Shown one piece after another: positions 1 to 5,500 of a DNA stretch of 8,292 bases. Location: contig CAZEMM010000083.1 in NCBI GenBank assembly GCA_964513445.1, forward strand, positions 1-8,292. The letters run 5' to 3'. Every line of letters begins with the position of its first letter. Within the stretch, counting starts at the first letter, position 1. Made by a program: the position numbers and the translations under genes. This stretch comes from Butyricicoccus_A sp964513445. Its GTDB lineage: Bacteria > Bacillota > Clostridia > Oscillospirales > Butyricicoccaceae. The notes under the pieces were generated by a model. The model was not told where the DNA came from. It did no database searches and worked only from the letters and a program-made list of their open reading frames with translations.

Positions 1-248
1 ATCAGGTCGGTGAACGTTTTGTCCGGTTTGCCGATGGCAGACAGGGTGACGGTCACGCTGTTGTTGTGGAGATAGCGGTAAAAGAGCATGGCGTGATCCA
101 GCTCCTCCTTTGCCTGAATCTCGTACCAGCTGGCAAAGCCGTCCAGACCCTTGGCGTCATAGAAGTTGGCGATATCCAGATACAGGTAAGCGGAATACAT
201 CTCCTTGTTGATCTGGTCGTTCAACAGCGCCGAAACTTTTGTGTCCAT
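1..248 (-). CDS. ftnA: Ferritin, N-terminal half (cut by window edge)
   Basis: Iron-storage ferritin of the bacterial non-haem (FtnA) type. Ferritins form cytoplasmic 24-subunit cages that oxidise Fe(II) at a di-iron centre and store it as mineral. The visible 82 residues cover helix A and most of helix B. Glu16 in KEMYSAYLYL and Glu49/His52 in AKEELDHA match the ferroxidase ligands Glu17, Glu50 and His53 of E. coli FtnA as I recall them. The family is usually about 165-170 residues, so about half the protein, including the remaining centre residues, lies outside the window. The ATG at 248 is preceded by GGAGG (complement of 257-261) at good spacing, and a consensus promoter lies upstream. 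It faces the same way as metY but is separated from it by the metY terminator, so it is probably transcribed alone. Family assignment is secure; the exact subfamily name is less so. Confidence 0.9.
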   Translation of the reverse strand, partial: MDTKVSALLNDQINKEMYSAYLYLDIANFYDAKGLDGFASWYEIQAKEELDHAMLFYRYLHNNSVTVTLSAIGKPDKTFTDL

Positions 249-313
249 AAGATCATCCTCCATTTTTTGCTTTTTCAGCATCATTCGTTTTTGTCTAACA
301 AGTTTAATTTAAT

Positions 314-342
314 ATTATAGACCAGGCAAAGCGGAATTACAA
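314..342 (-). promoter_or_regulatory. Promoter of the ferritin gene
   Basis: Read on the minus strand, TTGTAA (complement of 337-342, 4 of 6 to TTGACA) is followed by a 17-bp spacer and a perfect TATAAT (complement of 314-319). Transcription would begin near 307 and give a leader of about 60 nt. No Fur-box-like 19-bp dyad was recognised by eye. Confidence 0.75.
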
Positions 343-522
343 GCGCTTTTGCCGCGGTACGGGAAAAGTTTGCAAAAAATTCACTAAGTGCCGGTTCGGA
401 CGATATGATCGGCTTTATCATCCGGATGGACTGATGGAAAGGGAAACCCAAGGTTTTCAAGCTTTCACGCAAATACTGTTTTACGGGGTTCCGGCTTTTT
501 CCGGAGCTTCGCTTTTTTTGCG
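343..522. other. Intergenic stretch between metY terminator and ferritin promoter
   Basis: The 340-base gap between metY and ferritin holds the ferritin promoter (314-342) and the metY terminator (523-561). The remainder shows no credible gene. Its only open frame begins at a TTG without a ribosome binding site and runs through the ferritin promoter. It does contain a 16-bp perfect palindrome, six T, GCGC, six A, at 514-529, whose A run also supplies the T tract of the metY terminator on the minus strand. Confidence 0.5.
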
Positions 523-561
523 CAAAAAATGTGGCCGGGTGCAGACAAGCCGCACCCGACC
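523..561 (-). terminator. Intrinsic terminator of metY
   Basis: On the minus strand a G+C-rich stem of about 10 bp (arms 552-561 and 533-542, one G-T wobble, 9-nt loop) is followed by six T (complement of 524-529). It lies about 30 nt past the metY stop codon. Confidence 0.85.
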
Positions 562-588
562 GGAGGGGATAAAAAGAAATAAGCGATG

Positions 589-1851
589 TTAAATTGCGGC
601 AAACGCCTGCCTGAGGTCGTCCAGCAGATCGTCCATATTTTCCAGACCGACGGACAGACGAACCAGACCCGGCGTGATACCTGCGGCCTCCAGCTGTTCG
701 TCGGAGAGCTGACGATGCGTCTCGCTCGCCGGATGCAGCACACAGGTGCGGATATCCGCGACATGCACCTCGTTGGATGCCAGCTTGAGCGCATTCATGA
801 ATTTAATGGCCGTCTCTCTGCCGCCCCTGATGACGAAGGAGATGACGCCGCTACTGCCCTTGAGGTATTTCTGCGCCAGCTCATGGCAGGCATCATCCGG
901 CAGACCCGGATAATTGACGCTCTCCACCTTGTCGCATTTGGACAGGAAGTCCGCGATCAGCATTGCGTTTTCACAGTACTGCTTCATGCGGACAGCCAGC
1001 GTTTCCAGCCCCAGATTGAGCAGGAATGCGGAATGTGCCGCGGGATAGACGCCGAAATCACGCATGAGCTGCATGCGCGCCTTGATGATATAGGCCGCCT
1101 TGCCGTAGGTTTCCGTGTAGGAAATGCCGTGATACGATTCATCCGGCTCGGTCAGATCGGGGAAGTTGCCGTTTGTCCAGTCAAATTTGCCGCTGTCGAC
1201 GATGACGCCGCCGACCTGCACCGCGTGGCCGTCCATATACTTGGTGGTCGAGTGAATGACGATATCCGCGCCAAAGTCAAACGGCTTGCACAGAATCGGT
1301 GTTGCAAATGTGTTGTCGACGATGAGCGGCACGCCGTGCGCATGCGCGAGGTTTGCAAAGCGCTCGATGTCAAATACCGTCAGCGCCGGATTGGCGATTG
1401 TTTCGCCAAAAACAGCCTTGGTGTTCGGCTGGAACGCGCGGCTGATCTCCTCGTCGCTCCAGTTCTTGTCCACAAAGATGCATTCGATCCCCATCTTCTT
1501 GAGCGTAAATGAGAACAGATTGAACGTGCCGCCGTAGATTTCCGCCGTGCTGATGATGCTGTCGCCCGCGCTGCAAATATTTAAGACGGACAGCAGGGTC
1601 GCGGCCTGACCGGAGGAGGTGCACATGGCGCCGACGCCGCCCTCCAAAGCGGCAATCTTGTCCTCAACCGCCATGACGGTCGGGTTGCCGAAGCGAGAAT
1701 AAATCAGCGCCCTGGTCGGGTCGTCAAAAACTGCGGCGACCTCTTCAGTCGAATCAAACACATAGGTCGTGCTCTGTACAATCGGCATGACGCGCGGCTC
1801 GGAATTTTTCGGCGTGTAGCCGGCGTGCAGGCATTTGGTTTCGTCTCTCAC
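589..1851 (-). CDS. metY: O-acetylhomoserine sulfhydrylase (PLP-dependent)
   Basis: Cytoplasmic enzyme that joins O-acetylhomoserine with sulfide to give homocysteine and acetate, feeding methionine synthesis by direct sulfhydrylation. It is a complete 420-residue member of the Cys/Met-metabolism PLP family. Visible motifs are YSRFGNPT at 51-58, the phosphate-binding TSSGQAA at 78-84, Asp179 in VDNTFATP, the Schiff-base Lys204 in STTKYMDGH, HPASETH at 373-379 and Arg398 in LVRLS. The segment at about 222-265 (KFDWTNGNFPDL, then SYHGISYTETYG) is an insertion typical of MetY/MET17 and absent from cystathionine gamma-synthase and methionine gamma-lyase, which are about 20-40 residues shorter; this favours MetY over those relatives. 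Translation starts at GTG 1851, with GGAGGA (complement of 1860-1865) 8 nt upstream. It has its own promoter, a structured leader and its own terminator, so it is monocistronic. A dyad over its -35 box suggests repression. Confidence 0.93.
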   Translation of the reverse strand: MRDETKCLHAGYTPKNSEPRVMPIVQSTTYVFDSTEEVAAVFDDPTRALIYSRFGNPTVMAVEDKIAALEGGVGAMCTSSGQAATLLSVLNICSAGDSIISTAEIYGGTFNLFSFTLKKMGIECIFVDKNWSDEEISRAFQPNTKAVFGETIANPALTVFDIERFANLAHAHGVPLIVDNTFATPILCKPFDFGADIVIHSTTKYMDGHAVQVGGVIVDSGKFDWTNGNFPDLTEPDESYHGISYTETYGKAAYIIKARMQLMRDFGVYPAAHSAFLLNLGLETLAVRMKQYCENAMLIADFLSKCDKVESVNYPGLPDDACHELAQKYLKGSSGVISFVIRGGRETAIKFMNALKLASNEVHVADIRTCVLHPASETHRQLSDEQLEAAGITPGLVRLSVGLENMDDLLDDLRQAFAAI

Positions 1852-1883
1852 GTGCTGTATCCTCCGTTTATACGATTTTAAGT

Positions 1884-1938
1884 GCGGCGGTAAACCATTC
1901 CAGCCGCGCTTGCATAAGCTATTTGAGCCATTTATGCA
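1884..1938 (-). promoter_or_regulatory. Two hairpins in the metY 5' leader
   Basis: The roughly 90-nt metY leader can form two successive stems on the minus strand. The first has TGCATAA pairing with TTATGCA (complement of 1932-1938 and 1911-1917), with an extra GCT/AGC pairing inside. The second has GCGGC pairing with GCCGC (1903-1907 and 1884-1888). Neither has a following T run, and the conserved core of a SAM-I riboswitch or T-box was not recognised. The stems could stabilise the 5' end or form an unrecognised regulatory fold. Confidence 0.4.
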
Positions 1939-1950
1939 GAACTTATTCGT

Positions 1951-1979
1951 ATTATAGCACGAAAACGGGATATTGTAAA
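1951..1979 (-). promoter_or_regulatory. Promoter of metY
   Basis: On the minus strand, TTTACA (complement of 1974-1979, 5 of 6) lies 17 bp from a perfect TATAAT (complement of 1951-1956). The start of transcription would be near 1944. Confidence 0.85.
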
Positions 1980-1986
1980 ATACAAT
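1972..1986. promoter_or_regulatory. Candidate operator dyad between divergent promoters
   Basis: ATTGTA-AAA-TACAAT is a perfect 6-bp inverted repeat with a 3-bp centre. It covers the whole metY -35 box (1974-1979) and ends 1 bp before the -35 box of the rightward promoter (1988-1993). A bound dimeric regulator could therefore affect metY and possibly the DUF896/HD unit. I cannot match the motif to a known regulator with confidence. Confidence 0.5.
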
Positions 1987-1987
1987 C

Positions 1988-2016
1988 TTGCCACGTTTGC
2001 ATGGATACGATATAAT
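1988..2016 (+). promoter_or_regulatory. Promoter of the DUF896-HD unit
   Basis: TTGCCA (1988-1993, 5 of 6) is followed by a 17-bp spacer and a perfect TATAAT (2011-2016). Transcription would begin near 2023, leaving a leader of about 40 nt. The -35 box lies 8 bp from that of the opposing metY promoter. Confidence 0.85.
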
Positions 2017-2064
2017 AAAGCTATCATTATAAAGAGTTTTATCGCGATTGCATACGGAGGAAGT

Positions 2065-2289
2065 ATGGAACAGAGTAAGATCGACCGCATCAATGCGCTG
2101 GCGCGCAAATCCAAAGCGGAGGGACTGATGCCGGAGGAGCAGGCGGAACAGAAACGGCTGCGAGAGGAATACATCGCGCAGTACCGCGCCAATCTCAAGG
2201 CACAGCTGGACAATACGGTTGTTGTGGACGCGAAGGGAAACCGCCGTCCGCTGCGCCGCAATACGCCATACAACGGACTGCGCAGGTGA
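2065..2289 (+). CDS. DUF896 / UPF0291 small protein (YnzC-like)
   Basis: A 74-residue charged cytoplasmic protein. The N-terminal half has the DUF896 pattern: KIDRINALARKSKAEG, then a predicted second helix running from PEEQAEQKRLREEY to about residue 50. It matches Bacillus subtilis YnzC, a short two-helix bundle, in length and pattern. The C-terminal part (VVVDAKGNRRPL, then arginines) is probably flexible. No catalytic residues or membrane segments are visible and the molecular role of the family is unclear. In B. subtilis ynzC lies in the SOS-induced yneA operon, but no LexA-type box (CGAAC-N4-GTTCG) is seen here. GGAGG at 2056-2060 precedes the ATG. The stop codon overlaps a possible GTG start of the next gene, so the two are probably translated together. 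Confidence 0.88.
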   Translation: MEQSKIDRINALARKSKAEGLMPEEQAEQKRLREEYIAQYRANLKAQLDNTVVVDAKGNRRPLRRNTPYNGLRR

Positions 2290-2294
2290 GGAAA

Positions 2295-2873
2295 ATGGAT
2301 TGCAAACAGACGTTTATTGAATTATATCAGCAGCATATCACCCGGCGCGGCGCGGACCGTCTGTTGGAATGGCTTCAGGGCACGGATTTTTTTACCGCAC
2401 CGGCATCCACCCGGTTTCACGCGGCGTATGAGGGCGGACTGGTGGAGCACAGCCTGCATGTCTATCAGGTGTTTTTAAAAAAGCACTTTGTAGAGGGGGA
2501 GGACGACCCGGAAAGCGTCGCCATTTGCACGCTGCTGCATGATATCTGCAAGGCGGGATTTTATGAGGTGTCGATGCGCAACCGCAAAAATGATGCGGGT
2601 GTGTGGGAAAAGGTGCCGTATTATACCGTCAATGACAGATTTCCCTATGGACATGGTGAAAAATCGGTGTTCCTGATTGAACGCTTTATGCGGCTCAAGA
2701 CAGAGGAGGCGGTGGCCATCCGCTGGCATATGGGCGGCTTTGACGACGCGGCCAAATCCGGCTCGTTCACCATCGCGCATGCGTATGAGCAGTATCCGCT
2801 CGCGGTCAAGGTGCATCTTTCCGATCTGGAGGCGACGTATTTGTGCGAAAACCGCAGTGAGGAGCAGGCGTAA
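2295..2873 (+). CDS. HD-domain phosphohydrolase-like protein
   Basis: A 192-residue cytoplasmic HD-superfamily protein, probably a metal-dependent phosphohydrolase; the substrate cannot be read from the sequence. Counting from ATG 2295, the likely metal ligands are His52 (EGGLVEHS), the His82-Asp83 pair in LLHDICK, His120 (YGHGEKS), His145 (RWHMGG) and Asp177 (HLSDLEATY). This full set argues that it is catalytically competent. No nucleic-acid-binding or sensory domain is fused to it. Start choice: a GTG at 2286 overlaps the previous stop (GTGA) and would add three residues. The ATG at 2295 is preferred because AGGTGA (2284-2289) can serve as ribosome binding site and MDCKQTF resembles how I recall relatives beginning. 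It forms a two-gene unit with the DUF896 gene. No terminator follows its stop codon, so transcription may run into the pseudogene. Confidence 0.85.
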   Translation: MDCKQTFIELYQQHITRRGADRLLEWLQGTDFFTAPASTRFHAAYEGGLVEHSLHVYQVFLKKHFVEGEDDPESVAICTLLHDICKAGFYEVSMRNRKNDAGVWEKVPYYTVNDRFPYGHGEKSVFLIERFMRLKTEEAVAIRWHMGGFDDAAKSGSFTIAHAYEQYPLAVKVHLSDLEATYLCENRSEEQA

Positions 2874-2962
2874 CGCACGTTATGTGTTAGATACCGCGCA
2901 TATCAGACGGCACATGCCATCCGCTACACACGGATAAAAAACGAATAGGACAAGAGAGCAAC

Positions 2963-3572
2963 ATGAAAAGGAAAACAAGATGGAAGCCGACGCGGTGGAA
3001 ACAGCAGAGCCGGACGCGGTTATCGAGCAGAAGGCGGTCGCATGGAGCGGAACCTGCGGCGCGAATGTCAAATGGGAATTTGATGGCGCGACGATGACCA
3101 TTGCTGGCAAGGGGCCGATGACGGATTTTCCGTCGATGGAGGACCGGCCATGGGATGCATTTGCACAGTCAATCAAAACCGTTATCATCCGAGAGGGCGT
3201 GACGGCGGTCGGTGACCTGTCGTTCCCCAGCAGTCAGGGGCTTCGCACCGTCTATCTTCCTGTCAGCATGACGTATTTGGGGAAGGGTGTGTTTGGCTAT
3301 TGCGACAGCTTAGAAAGAGTATATTATGCGGGCACGTCTGCGCAGGCAAATGCAATGGATAGTGGCAGAAAGTCCTTTACCAACGGACATATAATGTGAA
3401 GCCTGCGTCGTTTGTGGATGTCAGCGATCCGAACGCGTACTATTATGCGCCGGTGGTATGGGCGTCGGAGAAGGAGATTACGATGGGTACCTCGCTCAGT
3501 CGGTTCTCTCCGAAGGCGACCTGTATGCGCGAGCAGGTCGTCACCTTCCTGTATCGTTATTATGTAAAGTAA
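2963..3572 (+). pseudogene. Decayed leucine-rich-repeat / SLH surface protein
   Basis: Remnant of a secreted BspA-like protein. From the ATG at 2980 the frame encodes 139 residues: SGTCGANVKWEFDG, then IKTVIIREGVTAVGDLSF and LRTVYLPVSMTYLGKGVF, and LERVYYAGTSAQ, the usual cap and repeats of LRR_5 (BspA-type) proteins. It stops at 3397. The next frame, open from about 3384 to the TAA at 3570-3572, encodes YNVKPASFVDVSD, then YYYAPVVWASEKEITMG and FSPKATCMREQVVTFLYR, one S-layer-homology domain that normally anchors to cell-wall polymers. Losing one base near 3388 would explain the break. The protein from 2980 has no signal peptide. An ATG at 2963 starts MKRK, like a signal-peptide n-region, but in a different frame with no hydrophobic core, suggesting a deletion there. 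Two lesions support a pseudogene; the frameshift alone could be a sequencing error. Confidence 0.8.
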
Positions 3573-3594
3573 GCCTGAAAAGGAAGTCAAACGC

Positions 3595-3612
3595 CTCCCT
3601 CATCAGAGGGAG
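3595..3612 (+). other. Perfect hairpin after the pseudogene
   Basis: CTCCCTC and GAGGGAG form a perfect 7-bp stem around the loop ATCA, 23 nt past the pseudogene stop. No T run follows, so it is not a complete terminator. It sits 12 nt before the real terminator and may strengthen it or be transcript 3' structure. Confidence 0.5.
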
Positions 3613-3624
3613 CCGAGCCTGTCG

Positions 3625-3653
3625 GAAGCCTGCCGCGTGCAGGCTTCTTTGTT
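3625..3653 (+). terminator. Intrinsic terminator after the LRR/SLH pseudogene
   Basis: GAAGCCTGC (3625-3633) pairs with GCAGGCTTC (3639-3647) over 9 bp around a 5-nt loop, followed by TTTGTT. It probably ends any transcript from the DUF896-HD unit that crosses the pseudogene, and insulates guaB. Confidence 0.85.
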
Positions 3654-3715
3654 ATACAGAAAAAATTAACTATGAACGGCGGATATTTCGCCGGAAAATT
3701 TCGACAGAAAGTCAG

Positions 3716-3744
3716 TTTACATTGAAAACAACGAAGCGTATAAT
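3716..3744 (+). promoter_or_regulatory. Promoter of guaB
   Basis: TTTACA (3716-3721, 5 of 6) is followed by a 17-bp spacer and a perfect TATAAT (3739-3744). The start of transcription would be near 3751, giving a leader of about 90 nt. I recognise neither a purine riboswitch core nor a PurR box in that leader; only a small hairpin (GATGA/TCATC, 3780-3793) is visible. Confidence 0.85.
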
Positions 3745-3840
3745 GATATTCAATTACAATAAAAGCAGGCCGTAGAAAAGATGAAATCTCATCGCATTGG
3801 TTGAGAAAATACACAGGCATAGGAAAAGGAGTCGATTTCG

Positions 3841-5352
3841 ATGGCATATTATTTCTCCGAACCGTCCCGTACGTTTAGCGAGTACCTGCTGGTACCGGGC
3901 TATTCTTCAAAGGAATGCATTCCGTATAACGTCAGCTTAAAGACCCCGATCGTGAAATATCGCAAGGGGCAGGAGGAGCCGGCGATCTCTATCAATATCC
4001 CGATGGTTTCCGCGATCATGCAGGCGGTTTCCAATGATACCATGGCGATTGCGCTGGCAAGGGAAGGCGGCATGTCGTTTATTTACGGCTCCCAGAGCGT
4101 TGAGGACGAGGCGGCGATGGTCGCGCGGGTTAAGAGCTATAAGGCCGGCTTTGTCGTTAGTGATTCCAACATCAAACCAGATGATACGCTGGACGACGTG
4201 CTGGCGCTCAAGGCAAGGACCGGACATTCCACCATGGCTGTCACGGCGGATGGAAGCCCGACGGGTCGCCTGCTCGGCATTGTCACCGGACGCGATTACC
4301 GCATCAGCCGTATGGATACAGCGACCCGTGTAAGCGAGTTTATGACGCCGTTTGAAAAGCTCATCACGGCGGATAAGGAAACGACGCTGAAGGAAGCAAA
4401 TAACATCATCTGGGATCACAAGCTCAATGCGCTGCCGATCATTGATGAAAATGAGAATCTGGTTTATATGGTATTCCGTAAGGACTATGATTCGCATAAG
4501 GAGAATACGCTGGAGCTGCTGGACGCCCATAAGCGGTATATGGTTGGCGCAGGCATCAATACCCGCGATTATGAGGAACGCGTACCGGCGCTGATCGAAG
4601 CGGGTGCAGACGTGCTGTGTATCGACTCGTCCGAGGGCTTTTCCGAGTGGCAGAAGATGACCATTGACTGGATCCGCGCGCAGTACGGCGATGCGGTCAA
4701 GGTCGGCATGGGCAATGTTGTCGACAAAGAGGGATTTTTGTATCTGGCAAAGTGCGGCGCGGACTTTATCAAGGTCGGCATCGGCGGCGGCTCCATCTGC
4801 ATCACCCGAGAGCAGAAGGGCATCGGACGCGGCCAGGCAACCGCGCTGATTGAGGTTGTCGCGGCGCGTGACGAGTATTATGAGCAGACTGGCATTTACA
4901 TCCCGATTTGCTCCGACGGCGGTCTGGTTTATGATTATCACATGACGCTCGCGCTGGCAATGGGAGCGGACTTTCTCATGCTGGGCCGGTATTTCTCCCG
5001 CTTTGACGAATCCCCGACCAATCGCGTGGTCATCGGCGGCTCCTATATGAAGGAGTATTGGGGCGAAGGCTCTGCGCGCGCGAGAAACTGGCAGAGATAC
5101 GATATGGGCGGCGATAAAAAGCTGTCGTTTGAGGAGGGTGTTGACTCCTATGTACCGTATGCCGGCTCGCTCAAGGATAACCTTGGCATGACGCTGTCGA
5201 AGATTCGCTCGACGATGTGCAACTGCGGCGCGCTGACCATTCCGGAGCTGCAAAGCAAGGCGAAGATTACGCTGGTTTCCGCGACCTCGATTGTTGAGGG
5301 CGGCGCGCATGATGTCATCCTCAAGGACTCGTCCGCGAACGTCGTCAAGTAA
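3841..5352 (+). CDS. guaB: Inosine-5'-monophosphate dehydrogenase
   Basis: Oxidises IMP to XMP with NAD+, the committed step of guanine nucleotide synthesis; a cytoplasmic tetramer. The 503 residues form a TIM-barrel split by two CBS domains (about 103-158 and 164-218). Catalytic features are Asp262-Ser263-Ser264 (substrate/cofactor site), GIGGGSICITREQKGIGRG with nucleophile Cys320 and Thr322, SDGG at 358-361, the mobile-flap Arg419-Tyr420 pair in NWQRYD, and EEGVDSYVPY at 431-440. From memory the chain closely follows the Tritrichomonas foetus IMPDH, with the same 503-residue length and catalytic numbering offset by one. It carries Lys311 and Glu432, equivalent to T. foetus Lys310 and Glu431, residues linked to weak mycophenolic acid binding. 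AAGGAG at about 3826-3831 precedes the ATG by 9 nt. It is monocistronic, with its own promoter and a strong terminator; guaA is not adjacent. Confidence 0.97.
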   Translation: MAYYFSEPSRTFSEYLLVPGYSSKECIPYNVSLKTPIVKYRKGQEEPAISINIPMVSAIMQAVSNDTMAIALAREGGMSFIYGSQSVEDEAAMVARVKSYKAGFVVSDSNIKPDDTLDDVLALKARTGHSTMAVTADGSPTGRLLGIVTGRDYRISRMDTATRVSEFMTPFEKLITADKETTLKEANNIIWDHKLNALPIIDENENLVYMVFRKDYDSHKENTLELLDAHKRYMVGAGINTRDYEERVPALIEAGADVLCIDSSEGFSEWQKMTIDWIRAQYGDAVKVGMGNVVDKEGFLYLAKCGADFIKVGIGGGSICITREQKGIGRGQATALIEVVAARDEYYEQTGIYIPICSDGGLVYDYHMTLALAMGADFLMLGRYFSRFDESPTNRVVIGGSYMKEYWGEGSARARNWQRYDMGGDKKLSFEEGVDSYVPYAGSLKDNLGMTLSKIRSTMCNCGALTIPELQSKAKITLVSATSIVEGGAHDVILKDSSANVVK

Positions 5353-5371
5353 AGCATTCAATCCAATTTCT

Positions 5372-5406
5372 AAAATCGGCAGGGAAGGCCTCTCTGCCGA
5401 TTTTTT
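5372..5406 (+). terminator. Intrinsic terminator of guaB
   Basis: AAAATCGGCAG pairs with CTGCCGATTTT, with three more inner pairs including a wobble and a 5-nt loop, followed by a T run to 5406. It begins 20 nt past the guaB stop. The flanking A and T runs make it potentially bidirectional. Confidence 0.93.
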
Positions 5407-5414
5407 AATATTCC

Positions 5415-5443
5415 TTGACTTTTTGCCGGATACCCCCTATAAT
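5415..5443 (+). promoter_or_regulatory. Promoter of trpB2
   Basis: TTGACT (5415-5420, 5 of 6), a 17-bp spacer and a perfect TATAAT (5438-5443). A second TATAAT at 5451-5456 has no good -35 box and sits in a small dyad, CGTAT-A-ATACG (5449-5459), at the expected start of transcription; this could be an operator half or chance. No T-box or trp leader peptide is seen in the short leader of about 50 nt. Confidence 0.85.
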
Positions 5444-5500
5444 CAAGTCGTATAATACGCTTTTGTATGATAACGCATTACTAGTTTGGAGTGAGAAATT

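Noticed and set aside
281..472. Small minus-strand open frame between metY and ferritin
   Set aside because: It begins at TTG without a ribosome binding site and covers the ferritin promoter.
586..1512. 308-residue plus-strand open frame opposite metY
   Set aside because: It is the antisense shadow of a complete, motif-bearing metY gene, with a composition expected of antisense reading.
3458..3775. Plus-strand open frame over the SLH end and guaB promoter
   Set aside because: The SLH domain is encoded in another frame; this frame crosses a terminator and a consensus promoter.
3937..5361. 474-residue minus-strand open frame opposite guaB
   Set aside because: It is an antisense shadow of guaB, a certain gene, and shows no recognisable domain.
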